From Thamnaconus septentrionalis (lineage: Eukaryota > Chordata > Actinopteri > Tetraodontiformes > Monacanthidae), in contig CM020509.1 of the NCBI GenBank assembly GCA_009823395.1, forward strand, positions 11,397,001-11,461,000: DNA of 64,000 bases, given 5' to 3'. Made by a program: the position numbers and the translations under genes. Below, one piece after another: positions 35,045 to 47,726 of the stretch (position 1 is the first letter of the stretch; the number at the start of each line of letters is the position of its first letter). Below the pieces are notes generated by a model. The model worked only from the letters and a program-made list of their open reading frames with translations. It was not told the DNA's origin and ran no database searches.

Positions 35045-38000
35045 GGAGTGGATTTGGTCAACGTGGTCGGCAGTAAATCCTTGGCTCAGCAGAGGCTGCA
35101 GTTTATCACAAGCACATATCTGCACCCCTCCTCTTCGCACTTGATCCATTCGCTGATACGTAAAGGAATTCAATCAGGCCAAGGCGGCCCCGACATGAAA
35201 GGACCTCTCATTGCAGCGGCGGGACTGTATAGTGGCTCAACTGCCTTCGATAAGTTCTGCCGATCTTTGAGAATAGTCTTTTTGTTGCACAACATTAAAA
35301 GGTGACCCCCACACGTTTTTTTTTTTTCCTTCTTCTTCTTCTCCAAGCGGTTCTCCTCCGGAACGACTAGAGCAGAATGACAGGCCAGGCAGTTAAGCCG
35401 TGCTCCAAAGTAACACATGGGATTTGGCCTGTGTTCAAAAGGGGAAAAAAAAAAAAAAAAAACAGAACGTGTCCGTCAGCAAGCGAAGCCACTCGGCTGC
35501 AGAACGGGTCCGGCTAAAAGATTCCACTGTTAGCAATACGGCTGATAATGTGACTTTAATTAACTGAATGATTTCAAATTCTCGACTGTGTTCCTCCACT
35601 TAAGCCTCTGATTCACTTCTCTCTCGGTTTTACCTTTGACTGGAGCAGCATCACCGCTGTGCACGGATTCTCAAGAGGAAACGTCTCATTCGGAACACTG
35701 TTGTTCGTTGTTGTCATTATAATCACGTCATTACTCATGTCCTTCACACAAACCCGCAATCAAGCACACTCAACCTGAGTCTAACAACCAACAACAATGT
35801 GTATGTGTGGGGGCTGTTTTTTTTTCTCGCTGACGGGAGGACGTTTCAACAGTTGTCCAAAAAAAAAAAAAAAAAAAAAAAAAATCACTTTTCCAACTGA
35901 AGAAAACTCAGCATCTAAAGACCAACAACAATCTCCTCCAAGGACTGAAGGTGTTGAATACAATCAACTCCATGAAGAAAAGTGCGAAACACAAACATCA
36001 GTTTGTTGTGCTTGTGAGTTAAAGACAAGCTGTGCTTCAGGGATGACTTATCCGCACTTTTTACATAAAAATAAAAAGTCTGTGGCTGTTTGACAACATT
36101 TGACTGAGCAGACGTTCAATCAAGAAGCACACAGAGAACTCTTAAATTGAATCAGCATCACAGCAAAGTGAACAAGCCTGCTCGTAAAAACTGAGTGTGA
36201 ATCATTGAAAGCTCAATTTTGGCGGCTAGGCGGAGTGTTACGTCAATACACGAGATTCATTTGACAATTACATCAGGAAACAGAGGACAGAGATCAAAAG
36301 AGGAGACACAAAACTTGTGGAGAACTGGACAAAACTTCTGCCTGGCATGTAAAACTAAGGCTGATCTAATTGATTCAGCATCAGCAGAGTGATTTTTGAT
36401 CAGCCCAAGGCTTCCAAATGGGGCAAGGAGATGTATTTTACATGCATCGCGGCCCTCTTTTCAAGTGGTTGAAATTGAAACTGCGGCCTTAAAATGCCAG
36501 AAATCCAGCTGCCTTGACACGTTATTGAAATACACACATACAGTTTATACAACAGTGAAATGGGAGACTGAATCCTTTCGACCTGTCTGACAGTTTGACC
36601 AGTTCCAACAAGGCTAATCAAGGTGGTCGATCTCAAGACCGTCGTTACTGAATCATCCGTTTGATGCAGGTTTGCTCAGTCTAGAGTGGCGGACGTGCAC
36701 GACAAAAGGTTAAAAACAGCAGGATTGGCCAAATCGCACTCGTGTTCATCAACAGAGACGGTACAGACGGCAAGGACACCTGTGTTCGCCTTTGACGTTT
36801 CAGAGGTACGAAGAAGAAGAAGAAGAGGAAAAAAAAAATCATAAAAGAGAAATCCAACACAGCTGCAGCTGCCAGAAGGAGACAGTAGGTCTGGCAACCC
36901 ATAGCCAACAGTGTCGGAGTGTAAATTATTCAGGGCGCAGGTAGATATGGTGCTAATTACTCATGCGAATCCCGTAAAAATCAATGTTCTGGCCAAACCA
37001 TGCGTGTAACGACAATCGTGGGTTCATTCTTTCCTGTTGGAGATGAAGTGAAGCCAGTAGCAAAGAGGTAGCAAAAAATAGCGTATGCAGGCTTTTCCAT
37101 GTTATTTCAGAATGGAGGGCAAAGTTGATGCAGAAACTAAATAATGTCAAATACTTAGTTGATGTAGCCATACTGATAAAGCAAAGGGCAAAAATATCTT
37201 TGAATGCCCATAAGCACCGGTCAGGCAGAGGTTCATCACATAGCAAGACACATGACAATTCTGCCCTTCCATCTTCACGGCATCTTCAACAAACTTGGTG
37301 AAGTTTACCAGGTTAGCCACTGATCACAACAACCAGCATCACTGTGATCGTACTGGAATTCAGAGACAGGTCAATGTTATATTGGAAAGAAAGGCCACAT
37401 ATGTTATGCATTTACTGCGGAACAGGAGCTTATTTCATCCTTCTGGATAAACATCGGACGTGGTTTATGGATTCCATTAGTCTCATATATTGTTACCGCC
37501 GTACTCTCGCCTCTGTGTTCACAATGCTCAATTAGGCAACAGGCGAACATAGAATTCTGTCACTTTCTTCTCACTCTCCCTAAAACATATCTCTCTTGTA
37601 CTGTGCCTTTCAAAACATCCCTGTCCCTGAACTCACCAGTGAGTCAGTTCATTAAGACAGACCAAGCAGAGTCAAGGGAACAAGTTGGCTTCGTACGCAG
37701 CCCACAGGTTAAAAAAAAATAAAAAAAAACCAACATAAATAAAAAAGCAAAATAATCATTTTAACTTCCATAACTTATGAAAACTTTTTCTACCCCCTAC
37801 TTTGAATGACACTGACAATCAGTGTAAGCCTAATATGCCTTTCTCTCTCTCTGTCTGTGTGTGCGTGGACCTCGGTAGCATTGTGCCTTGAGCAGTCCCC
37901 GAGTCTGCAGGGCGCCTCTCATGCTAGCACCTTGTAATGTTTTTCGCTAACGGCTAAATTGGCCATTAACATCCAGATTTATTCAGCACGCCGGCGCTTT

Positions 38001-38546
38001 GTAACAATACCAGACATTCTGCCATTCCGGGCTTGTTTTTCTGCTTGTGATCATGCTGTTTGTCTGCTGAAAAGTCCCCTCGTGCCTCCTGCGAAACGAA
38101 AACTTGGCCTCCAAACGATGGAATTAGCGCCTCGGCGTCGGCCCTGTTCTCACCGTTATGTGGTGCGCGTGTATCTTAAAACAACGGCTGCTGCTCGGTC
38201 GGCCCTGACGTGACGTGTTTACACTCCATTTAGCAGGTTTTGTAGGTTCCTGGGGTGATCCAGGTGATCGTGAACCGCCACCAGGCCGCTGTGGCTGGCA
38301 CAGGTGAGCGATAATTCCGGCCTGATGTGCCTTAGGAACCAAAAAAAAGGTAATAGCAAAAAAAAAAAAAAAAAAGTAGGAAAGGCAATAAGTGTGGCTG
38401 GGGCTGAGGGGGCCACTAACAACAGTTGCACCAGCCCCTACTGCAGCCGCCATGCTGGCTTTATTAGTTTAGCGTCGCAAGCTTCTCCCCGTCGAGAGTT
38501 TGAATGTGGCAGGATGGAGAAGTAATGCTTGGTTTGCTCAAGCTTT
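35041..38546. other. Noncoding, no gene supported
   Basis: Long A runs at about 35443-35462, 35859-35884 and 38360-38376; (AAG)n at about 36806-36820. A 58-bp segment at 38246-38303 lies between an AG and a good CAG|GTGAGC donor, but has a weak pyrimidine tract. Otherwise no repeat family or RNA gene is seen. Confidence 0.45.
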
Positions 38547-38547
38547 A

Positions 38548-38604
38548 TGTGTGTGTCTGTGTGCGTGTGTGTGTGCCTGTGTGTGTGTGCGTGCGCGCGT
38601 GTGT
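38548..38604. repeat. Imperfect (GT)n tract
   Basis: GT repeats interrupted by TC, GC and CC units and ending in gcgtgcgcgcgtgtgt. A second, shorter GT/CG mixed tract follows at about 38731-38765. Confidence 0.85.
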
Positions 38605-38765
38605 TTGGGCAAACTGGCACGTGGCTCTGTCTCCCTTTATATGCGTTCCCGAGGAAATTCTGCTCGCTGCCGACTAGACAATATGCATGTTTTTCATCCT
38701 CTACGCCCGTGCGCGGGCAGGATTTGACCTGTGTGTGTGTACGTGCGCGAGCGAGCGTACGTGCG

Positions 38766-40055
38766 CTTGTTTGTCAGTTCGAGTCTCATTTATTTATTTG
38801 TTTGACATTGTTTTCTCGGATTGATCCTCCAAGAAAACGAGCAGCTGTTGATGCCGAGCCCTCCCGTTCTAAACAGCCTATGGGGGCCCAAACAAAACAA
38901 ACCATAAAATCATTTAATTGGCAACTGACAAAAACACCGTTAGATAACCTCTCAAATTTTTAATTATTCTCCTAAAAAGAAAATGACTAATTGGAAATTT
39001 TCCTCAGTCTCCGGGCTGTTTCTTCCTTTCTGTCCTTTTTTTTTTTTTTTTTTTTTTTTAAACCAAACGCGGGGTCGCTCTTCCCGGATGCGTCTCCGGG
39101 CCTGGAAACGAGGTGCAAGGTGTCACGTCTTCAGGCGCAGGCAACAAATAAGAGAAAGGGTGGGGTGGCTGTTGCAAAATTGAACAGCTGCAATAGTAAA
39201 TAAGGTTTATGTGGCGAGGGCGAGAGCGGTCTCTCGTCAGTAACCACAGTAACTGTGAATATTGTTGATCCCTTGGGGAGGAAAAGGAAGAAGAGTAAGA
39301 AAAAAAAGAAGCATCTTTTTCTTTGCTCCAAACACGCTAACGTTCACGGAGTCCAAGGGTCCCGCGCAACAATGCAGCACATCTGCACCAAATTAGACAA
39401 AAATAAATAAATAAATAAATGAATAAATTCTTAGCTTATTTTTATTTTTTTATTTCTATTTCACAAGCCACAAGAGGGAAATAAACACACAGGAACTCCA
39501 ACTCCAGTTGGGGGGTGGTGGAGGGGTGGTAGTTGCAGGACTGTGTTGTTGTTTGTCGACCGGGTGACTGGAAAACCGAGAGACCTTGATTCAAGGGGGC
39601 TTCAAGTAGCGGAGCTGATAAACACGGCGCGGCTGCCAGGAGAAGAGCAGTGGGGAGCTGGTAAAATCTCCTCCTCGCCGGGGAGCTGGCACGCCACCAG
39701 AATGGAGTCGCTCCCCGTGCGTCTGCGGCACCAATTATTCCTGTTAGCTTCGCTTCCATTTTTGCGCACGCGAGCGCGAGGGGAACGTCTGGAGGAAAAA
39801 AAACACAGATGGAGAGAGCGCCATTGTTTGTTGTTTTTTTTTTGTTTTTTTTTCCAACGACGCCTCCGTTTTACTCTCTGATTTTAAGAGAGTGAGGAGG
39901 GAGTTTAAAACTTGTTCAGCAGCAGAGGAGAAACAAAGTAGTCCAAAAAAAAAAAGAAAAACAAAAAAAAACAACAGAAAAACAAAAATAGTTGCACTCC
40001 TGGAGACAAATACATGGTGAAACTATGTGAAGTTGCCTCTCAGTCATTAAATGTA
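38766..40055. other. Noncoding with homopolymers
   Basis: T run of over 20 bases at 39038-39059; (AAAT)n at about 39403-39426; T-rich and A-rich arms at about 39833-39852 and 39945-39970. Frames here are dominated by F or K from these runs. No gene supported. Confidence 0.5.
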
Positions 40056-40485
40056 ACATTGATTTAGGAGCCGGGCGGGTCAACGCCGACTGTCAGATCG
40101 GGACAGTGGCGAGCGGAAGAGACCAGCTCGGGCCGCGCGGCACCCCGAGGCGGAGACGGACGCTTCTCTTGTTTCCCACTTGATCTCTCCCCCGCTTGAC
40201 GTGTCCTGTTTTCTCCTGCTCGGCTCTTTCAGAGGCTAACGGGGCTCCTCGTTTTGAGCCGCGTCTACCGGGAGGCAGAGGCGGAGGCGGTGGGCCTACT
40301 CATTTCAATGGAGTCGCTTGGAGCGGGACGCTCGGCGGTGGCACGGCTTCCTGCGCATTCAGGCCAACTGGTGATTGCCGTGCGAGGAGCCGCGTGGATT
40401 TTCTCCGCTCGCTGTTTCATCCCCGACCAATCAGCAGTTCAGCCAGCCTGCGCTTTTGAACTTCGTTTAGCCGTTGGACAGGAAC
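40056..40485. promoter_or_regulatory. CpG-rich block with CCAAT box
   Basis: High CpG over about 420 bp (gagccgggcgggtcaacgcc, gggccgcgcggcacc, ggagccgcgtgg), with a CCAAT box (gaccaatcagc) near 40427-40437. No TATA box. It fits a CpG-island promoter, but neither direction shows a following open frame with protein character. Confidence 0.38.
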
Positions 40486-40711
40486 ACGGCACATAAAGCA
40501 GGCCTGTTAAGCTCCCTTTGTGTCGAGGCTTTTAATGACTCTATTGATACATATCATTTTTTTTTATTTTTCTATTTTCCTCGTGTCTTGTTGAATCCTG
40601 TCAGAAAGATGAATGTCGATGACTTTGTCTTCTGCGTTTGGCTTTGGCATTGCACCTGAATACATCATCTGTGACGGCCTTGTACCAGACGACCTCACGG
40701 AGCTGGAGGAC

Positions 40712-40716
<5 letters not shown>

Positions 40717-40755
<39 letters not shown>
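40717..40755. repeat. (GA)n microsatellite
   Basis: About 18 GA units with one early interruption. Confidence 0.95.
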
Positions 40756-40758
<3 letters not shown>

Positions 40759-41427
40759 TCAGTTCAGTTTGCATTTCATCATATGAAATCTATGAGCCAC
40801 ACGGAATGCTGCTGTAAAGTGGTGGAAAGCTGGACTTGTATAGAAGTTAACTCACCTTAATGGCACTGTTAAAATGCACTGTGCACTCTGTGTGTGTGTG
40901 TATTGGTTGATACTCCTTTCATGGACCGGCTAAAGTTTTTTGAACTTCAATTCAATGTGGATCATTCAGTGAAACGCAAGTGCAGGAACTACTGGGCAGA
41001 CTTGTCCTAAAATGGACAGTTCACCGAAGTTTAACTGTTGTCCCACTCTGACCAGTTCAGTTCACCCCACCCCCCCCACCCACCCAAAACTGATGGAAAC
41101 TGAAAATTGAAATGGAAAGACTGAGACTTCAAAGAAAGAAGACGTTCCGAAGCTTAATGCTGTAAGAAGTTAAATCGCATTACAAAAAAAAGGTTTTCGT
41201 GGGAGGTGTGTTTAAGATTCTGGAGGCTTTAAGAATTGTTCACAGGCACTCAACACAAATCCAAAGTAAGAAAAAAAACAAAACATTGAACTAGAAGAAG
41301 CCTGTTTCTGAGCCCTGACAAGTGCAATGTGCAGGAAGTCCTTGTTTGATATTGTTTCAAGGCTAAAGCTGAAAATCTGTCTCCCTGAAGGTTGATTTTT
41401 TTTTTTATATTAATCCAAATGATATAT
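40756..41427. other. Noncoding, no gene seen
   Basis: Short (GT)5 near 40889-40900 and a C run at about 41066-41077. The last 13 bases, 41415-41427 (CCAAATGATATAT), are the left copy of the target-site duplication of the next element. Confidence 0.5.
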
Positions 41428-41740
41428 TCATTCATTCATTCATCTTCTATACCCGCTTATTCCAATTCAGGGTCACGGGGGTCTGCTGGCTGCAGCCTAT
41501 CCCAGCTGTCTTAGGGCGAAGGCAGGGTGACACCCTGGACAAGTCGCCAGTTCATCGCAGGGCCACATAGAGACAAACAACCATGCACACTCACATGCAC
41601 ACCTACGGACAATTTAGAATGTTCAATTGACCTCACATGCATGTTTTTGGACTGTGGGAGGAAGCCAGAGAACCCGGAGAGAACCCACGCAGACACGGGG
41701 AGAACATGCAAACTCCACACAGAAAGGTCACAGGCCCGGG
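41428..41740 (-). mobile_element. 5'-truncated LINE 3' region (L2/Maui-type), 313 bp
   Basis: On the minus strand it begins ggcccgggcctgtgacc, contains the fish LINE landmarks ggagtttgcatgttctccc, cttcctcccacagtcc and gcgatgaactggcgacttg, and ends in a GAAT tail. Perfect 13-bp target-site duplications, CCAAATGATATAT, lie at 41415-41427 and 41741-41753. The last 130 bp is nearly identical to the insert at 2038-2166. The copy is 3' UTR-like with no reverse-transcriptase coding part. A SINE that borrowed the tail is the alternative. Confidence 0.82.
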
Positions 41741-41887
41741 CCAAATGATATATATCAGGAATTTTTATTTCATTTTAGGACTTTGTTCGCTTCCATTATG
41801 TGACGCATTGTCGATTGTAATGCAACCAGCTAGCTCTTCGTTCAAAAACGTAAGGGCTTATTTTACACAGGCATATTAGGTTGTGCA

Positions 41888-41890
<3 letters not shown>

Positions 41891-41918
<28 letters not shown>

Positions 41919-41927
41919 ACACACACA
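41891..41927. repeat. (GT)n(AC)n compound microsatellite
   Basis: Fourteen GT units turn into four to five AC units, making the junction self-complementary. Confidence 0.92.
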
Positions 41928-44152
41928 AATGGCGTAAAAGAAAATCGGCTGGGTTTTGTTAGAAAGAGAGCAGTATTGTGGAATGATAATGTGCTGCGTT
42001 TGTCATCACCTTTGCCATTTGCATACTTTCTTCTGCTTCTCAAGGTAAAATTTGCCATCAACACAATGGTTGCTCACAAGGTCAGAGCTCCAGGCTACAT
42101 CTGCACAGTTGAAGCCACACGGTATGCAATTCATCACTGTAATGATTCCTTTGAGATTTCAACTCGATGCATTGATGAATGATTTAGTTTGGGTGATAAA
42201 ACAGGAACAAAGAAGAAGAATAAAAAAACAGGACATTTGTGCTTTTTTTCCCCCGTTGTTGTTGCTGGACATAAAAATCAGCCGGTGGTTTTTGTGGTTT
42301 GTTGCTTTCGCCCGCGGACATGTGGTAATGAAAGTTCTGGCATTCTTAATGCATTTGTTCAACGTATTGTGTTTAATGCCGCACTGGTTTGATATTTTTC
42401 AGTTTTTCTGCTTTATGGTCCCCACCTGGCCGCGAACACGCTCGCTGCTCAGCCGGCACCCGGCGATGTGCTGTACTCAAGGACTGAGCGCTTTTCAGGT
42501 TTGGAGCCGCTGGTCGAAAAATAGACACGGGATTTCATTAATTCATTCCCTTTTCGCTCCTTGTCATGGAAACAGGCAAAAATCATTCATTTTAGAAACG
42601 CCGCTTCATCAAATATCCATCACAGAACTTCCACATGCAGGGTGAAAGCGATAATCGCAAGATGGTGAGGGGCTTCACAGTGGCCGAGGCTTATTAAGAA
42701 ATCTGAGCGCTACGTTTAATGAAACGTATTAATAATTAATTGTAATGGAGGTGTAGACTACTGGCTTTCTTTTATGGGCGCTATTATGATGTTACCAGCT
42801 TGCCTGTATGCGGGAAGAGATTTCTAAAGATTATGGAAAGAAAAATACCCATTTCCTCGGGTATGCATGATGTCTGCCTGGCAACAAGCTCAAGCTGTAC
42901 TCCTTGCCGCATATTAGTTTTTATTAGATGATGTCACTGCCAAGCACACAGTTAACTGAACATTTTGTTGTGCCAATGCTGGTACAACACAATTACGATT
43001 ACAACGGGAAACTCTTGATAAAGCCAACATGGAGAATGTTTTAGCAGAGGTAATTCTCCTACAAAATTGGCTTGTACGAAAAACATTAGCGAAGCAGCGC
43101 AAGCTAACATTAGCTAGCGCACCAATTCTTTTGACAGCGCACAAGTCCCAACACAATGCGACTCGCACAAATCCGCTGGCTGTCTTCAGTCTTTTCCCTG
43201 GTTCCATCGAATAGACAATACATTTTTCAATGCCTACAACACAGACATTTCCGCATGAACTGATTTCAAGTTCTTTGCAGTTTTTTACAGCAGTTTTTAA
43301 TCAGCAGATGTCCTGGTATTTGGTGAATGCATCAGTGTGCTATGTCTTTTTTTTAATATTCAATTATTTGTCCCATGTCTCTTTGTGTGCCGGTGCACTC
43401 GTAGCTAGCTGATGACCAAGGACACTCCTATTAAACACGGACTGACCCCAGCTCGGCGAAGCCCCTTTTGGAGAGTTGGTGATTAGAACAGGGCGACTGC
43501 AGCGCTGAACTTTAGAACGTCTGGTCGGCTTGGCATTGCTCATCGCTCGGTGACATTTGTTCTGATGAGGAGAGTTGACCACAGACAACCTGTGAACGAA
43601 TTAACAGAGCACCTGCTTAAAAAGGGTGTTTTGGTCTTGAATAACAGGATAAGAGACAAGCAAAAAATAATAATGTGCTCATAAAGCGGAGCTATTCCTG
43701 CCCTTTGTGAAACATTCACAAAGAAAATAAATGAAACACCAGATTTAAAGCAGTTGGAGGAAGGTTAAACGGGTAAAATGATGTGCAAAATTAGACTTGA
43801 GTGACTTTTTATGACATAACCAAGTTTTGGGGTTATATGCAAGTTTATTAAAAATTGATTGATTTTAGCCATGTATTACCACATTGTTATTTGGTCTTAT
43901 CACAGTCAGTTATCACATTCTACATCGGTGCCCTGACAGACTGCAGGCTTTGGCTTCAGACACCTGACTTCCCTTTTGCCCTCTGGAAAATCTGTGGAGT
44001 AAAAAAAAAAAAAAAAAAACTTTGGTTTGACCTGATTTTAGCGAGAGTGGGCACAAGAACATCGCTCGGAGTGGCTCTTAAAAGTGACCTGTTTTCAGTT
44101 CTGCTTATGTTTTCATGATCTCCTCCACTGAAATGTGCCCCCCCACCCCCCA
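41928..44152. other. Noncoding, no gene supported
   Basis: A plus-strand frame of 197 codons (42052-42645) is about the longest expected by chance for this much sequence and shows no domain. An A run lies at about 43999-44018. Octamer-like ATTTGCAT near 42017. No transposon ends or RNA genes recognised. Confidence 0.45.
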
Positions 44153-44184
44153 ACGCACACACGCACACACGCACACACACACAC
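44153..44184. repeat. Imperfect (CA)n microsatellite
   Basis: CA repeats with two GCA interruptions, preceded by a C-rich run. Confidence 0.9.
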
Positions 44185-44379
44185 CTTGAGAGTGTAGGAG
44201 TAGATGGGAGAGGTTTTTGTGTGCGAGCCAGATCACTTAGGCAGGCCATGATACAGGGGCTGATTATGGGACACTCCCTCATCCGACTGACTGTAAAAGC
44301 TTACCGTGACCTTTTGGAATGTCATATCCCAAACACCACCACTGTGAGATAATGGGCTGCACTGTCACCAAGGCTAAGC

Positions 44380-44382
<3 letters not shown>

Positions 44383-44416
<34 letters not shown>
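44383..44416. repeat. (GA)n microsatellite
   Basis: About 16 GA units followed by an A run. Confidence 0.95.
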
Positions 44417-44420
<4 letters not shown>

Positions 44421-44659
44421 AAACATATCCATGTCGCGGTCATGAAAATAAATCCGACACCGGAAATTATTAGGCAAAAAAACCTGACCCTGACATGTAT
44501 CGATGGCCCATCTGTCAATCTATCGCAGCCTAACAAGTCCATCAATATGCCAGCGCTCGCAATGATCCCGACACTTGACCTTTTCCGTGGCTTAAGTCTT
44601 GGCATGTGAGGGCTTGAGGGGTTCTGACAGTGGAGGGTGTCGCGGCGCCGAGCAGGACG

Positions 44660-45125
44660 GGATGAATCACAATCCGGATTTTATTGGCAGGGTCAGAAAT
44701 TAACGGCAGCACCGTGGGGAGGCAGATGGAAATACCCTTGAAAGTTCAGAAAATGCCTGTGAAATTAGCCAAAAAAAGGAGGGGGTTGGAGAGGAGGAAC
44801 ACGCCGCCTGATAGTAATAGATACCCGCCCTTTGTGCCCGGCCGCCACTTTCGCATTATATTCATTGAGCTGTTAAACATTCACATGCAAATGGGGGCGA
44901 GTGGCCGGACGGCGGTGATTTGTATTAACCTGCGACAAATGGACTCTTTACAGCGTGTCACAGACAAGAAGGAGCAGTTAAAAATAGGAGCGGCCATATA
45001 CCAACATGTCATCATCCCGCTGTGACATTTCCTTACGTGCCCTGTTTAAAGCGCATGGACTTTGGCATTTGTGGATCCTGCATTTATCCCTCTATAAACA
45101 ATATGGTTCCTCTGGGGTCCTCTGC
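44660..45125. promoter_or_regulatory. Candidate enhancer-like block with octamer and MEF2-type motifs
   Basis: The block is unique, balanced and repeat-free. A perfect POU octamer ATGCAAAT is at 44885-44892 and TTAAAAATAG at 44978-44987 fits the MEF2 consensus YTAWWWWTAR. The open frame 44684-45025 has no protein signature. Enhancer status is inference from texture and motifs. Confidence 0.28.
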
Positions 45126-45198
45126 CAGCTCAGCTTCTCTTCTGTGGGAGAATTTATGCACAGAGGGCCCACACACCTGCTCTCATGTGTAGGTAGGG

Positions 45199-45238
<40 letters not shown>
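45199..45238. repeat. (GATA)n microsatellite
   Basis: Ten perfect units of GATA/ATAG. Confidence 0.95.
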
Positions 45239-45283
45239 ATTGAAACAACAAAGCACAAACGATTTTTTCTTTCTTTTTGCTCT

Positions 45284-45437
45284 CCTCGTCTGGTGTGAAT
45301 GGTTGTTTGTCTCTGTATGCTGCCCCACGATAAACTGATGATTTGTCCAGGGTCTAGACCCCGCCTTTACCCGAAGACAGCTGTGATAGGCTCCAGCAAC
45401 CCCCCGCGACCCCTGAGTGCAGGATAAGTGGGTAAAG
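45284..45437 (+). mobile_element. Older LINE 3' end of the same fish family
   Basis: Shares tggtgtgaatggttgtttgt, tttgtccagggt, gacagctgtgataggctcc and ggataagtgggta with the copies at 2038 and 41428, but with more substitutions and no GAAT tail or clear duplication. It is an older insertion in plus orientation. Confidence 0.7.
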
Positions 45438-46318
45438 AAAACAGAGGCATGGTCTTCCCATCTTCTATTTGTAACAGGGGAATGTACAGTACAAGCGTAG
45501 GTAAACCATTAGCAGACATCACGAGGCCTTGATTAAATACGCACCCTCGAACCTACAACATGAGCAAGCCAGTTAAGAGCAATGTGAGTGCGCTGAGTCT
45601 GGAGTTGTTTGAGAAACATCGGCTACTTTTTCGCAGCCAGCTATAGTTCCACCACACGGATATATGCTGATAACGGTGTATCATATATGACCGATGTGAA
45701 CCGAATTCCAGGTAAGCAACACATGTTTTGTCAGAAGGTAAATTTGCATCACACCTGAAATAAACTCAATGGTTTCTGTGAGGTTCAGACCAGACCGACC
45801 AGGCTCCATCTCGGAGCTCGTACTGGCACACAGGCAAGAACACTGCGGCCACAGAATTCAGTTAAGATTCCCGACGTCTCGTTAAGTCAAACTAGAGGCA
45901 GCGAAATCAGCCCCACTCACGATTTTAGAAGGCAGACGCAATTTTGATAAAGCTTGTCGTTAGTGATGTGTGAGCCAGGTGTCATTTGTTTGCACCAAAT
46001 GACTAAAAGGACACAACAACTTGGTTTGAAAGAAGAAAAAAAAAACGGCTGTTGGACCTCTCGCTGCTCTTTTGAAACCTTTTTTTGCTTCACAGACACA
46101 GAAAGCTGCTGTCCGCCGACACGCTGAGTGCTCGGAATTGTGTTTCTCGCAGCCGTGTTGAATGTGTGTGTACACACGCGTGTGTATACTTTGCATTTCC
46201 CGACGACAAATTTGCACACAATGTCAAGGTGACAGCATAACACCCGCCCCCCTCGACCACTTAACGCGGCCGCCATGAAACCCGTGTATATAGATGCTTT
46301 GTTATGTGCTGCATGGGC
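45438..46318. other. Noncoding, no gene seen
   Basis: The minus-strand 198-codon frame (45917-46513) runs through the CA microsatellite and an A run and shows no domain. A small GTGTGT/ACACAC palindrome lies near 46166-46178. Confidence 0.5.
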
Positions 46319-46352
46319 CAGCGCGCGCACACACACACACACACACACACAG
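46319..46352. repeat. (CG)n(CA)n compound microsatellite
   Basis: Four GC units run into about 12 AC units. Confidence 0.92.
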
Positions 46353-46574
46353 CCAGGGACACAGTGGAGGGGCCACGAGACAAATGCAGGTAAATACCTG
46401 ATATGACAGATCCAATCGCGGGCCGCGCAACACCAACAGGGATGGATAGGTGCGCGGCTAAACAAAAGATTAATAAAGAGTTGTGGCTCAGAGATCTCCA
46501 GCATCACGCTCATTCATCTTTCACTTTGCTCTCGCTTCAGGACATAATATTTCTCATCAATCAGCAACTTGGGT

Positions 46575-46935
46575 GTCAAGCGAGAGCCGCTCGGTGGCGG
46601 AGTAAATGTCAAGCCCCCGTGACGGTTTGATGCAGCAGAGGCTCGGTGTTTTGATGCTAATGCCGGCCGTCTTCCCTCGGCGGAGGAATGAATTAAGGTT
46701 CCCGCGCGGCGACGTCACCGTATTGAAATCGTTTGCACTGACGCACTGTCGCGCTCCTGCTGTCTCTTCTCTTCCGTCTACTAATTGCTCATTAGCAACC
46801 TCGCCCCCTAAAAAGTGGGCGTGTACGCGCGGCGTGACACGTCGGGGGACTGCTTCCTTCTTTGACTTTCAAACGAGTGCGACGGCGCGCGTGTGCTTGA
46901 TCTTCACTTTCTTAATTATGTTTTAATGTTAACAA
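46575..46935. promoter_or_regulatory. CpG-rich block with homeodomain cores
   Basis: CpG-dense strings (cccgcgcggcgacgtcaccg, gtgtacgcgcggcgtgacac, gcgacggcgcgcgtg) alternate with TAATTG and TTAATTAT cores. A CRE-like half-site GACGTCA lies near 46710. No gene structure. Confidence 0.33.
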
Positions 46936-47379
46936 TTAGCACCGAAAGCTGAGTCAGCAACGCTCTTGATTGGTGTCCTTTCAAGAGAAGCGCCCGACAT
47001 AGCCAACTTTCTTAACCGTTAGATTTGCTAATCAATCTGAGAAGAAGGCTGAAGACGGATTCCGGCTGAACTGCAGGGGTTATTTGCGCACCATCATCAT
47101 GTGTTTAGCGCAGGCGTCCGTTACGTTGCATGCGGAGGAGTTAGCAGCAGATTTCCAAAAACACTTTCTTAAACGTCTCTTTTAAACTTGGAGGTGTAAT
47201 TTTGGGACACTTTGGACTGCAGGAAAAAAAAACAAACCTCACATTTAGAAAATGATGAATGAAGCATCTCCGCAGATGAACAAATAATCGCACTAAACAC
47301 CCTCTGAAGCAGGAGATAGTAGCACGCCGCGTGACTGACAGCTCGCGGTGACTTCCGGGCCGCCATCAGCACTTAGCGC

Positions 47380-47645
47380 GGCCTATGAATGATTGCGCTG
47401 TTTACACATCAGGCCCGGAGGAACACGGCTCCTTTTACTACCTGAGAAATTATGTGCAATCTATTTTTATGGTGCTTATAGGCTGTCTGATTAAGCTAAA
47501 AGCTGCCCTGAGTGGACAATGGCCCCTAACATTTCCTGATAAGGCTTCATGTCATATATCTCTGCAGGGAGGACCTGTATCGGCTGGGTTCTGGCGTGCA
47601 GATCAGTGGGAAACACTGGATGTGACGCAAAACCACAAGCTACTG
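47380..47645. promoter_or_regulatory. Candidate conserved noncoding element
   Basis: About 260 bp of unique balanced sequence (for example ttatgtgcaatctattttta and gattaagctaaaagctgcc), with no repeats and little CpG. The plus frame stays open for 91 codons but does not look like a protein. Conservation was not testable. Confidence 0.22.
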
Positions 47646-47726
47646 GCTACTTGTCAGTGAAAGATTAATGGATGTACTCAAGGAAAATGTTACAATAGTG
47701 GGAAGATCCAGAAAGGGGAAACCAGA

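Noticed and set aside
34365..35144. 259-codon plus-strand open frame
   Set aside because: Runs through CTAT and AC microsatellites (SIYL and TH repeats); no domain and no splice context.
42052..42645. 197-codon plus-strand open frame
   Set aside because: About the longest frame expected by chance in this much sequence; no recognisable family.
45917..46513. 198-codon minus-strand open frame
   Set aside because: Crosses a CA microsatellite and an A run; no domain.
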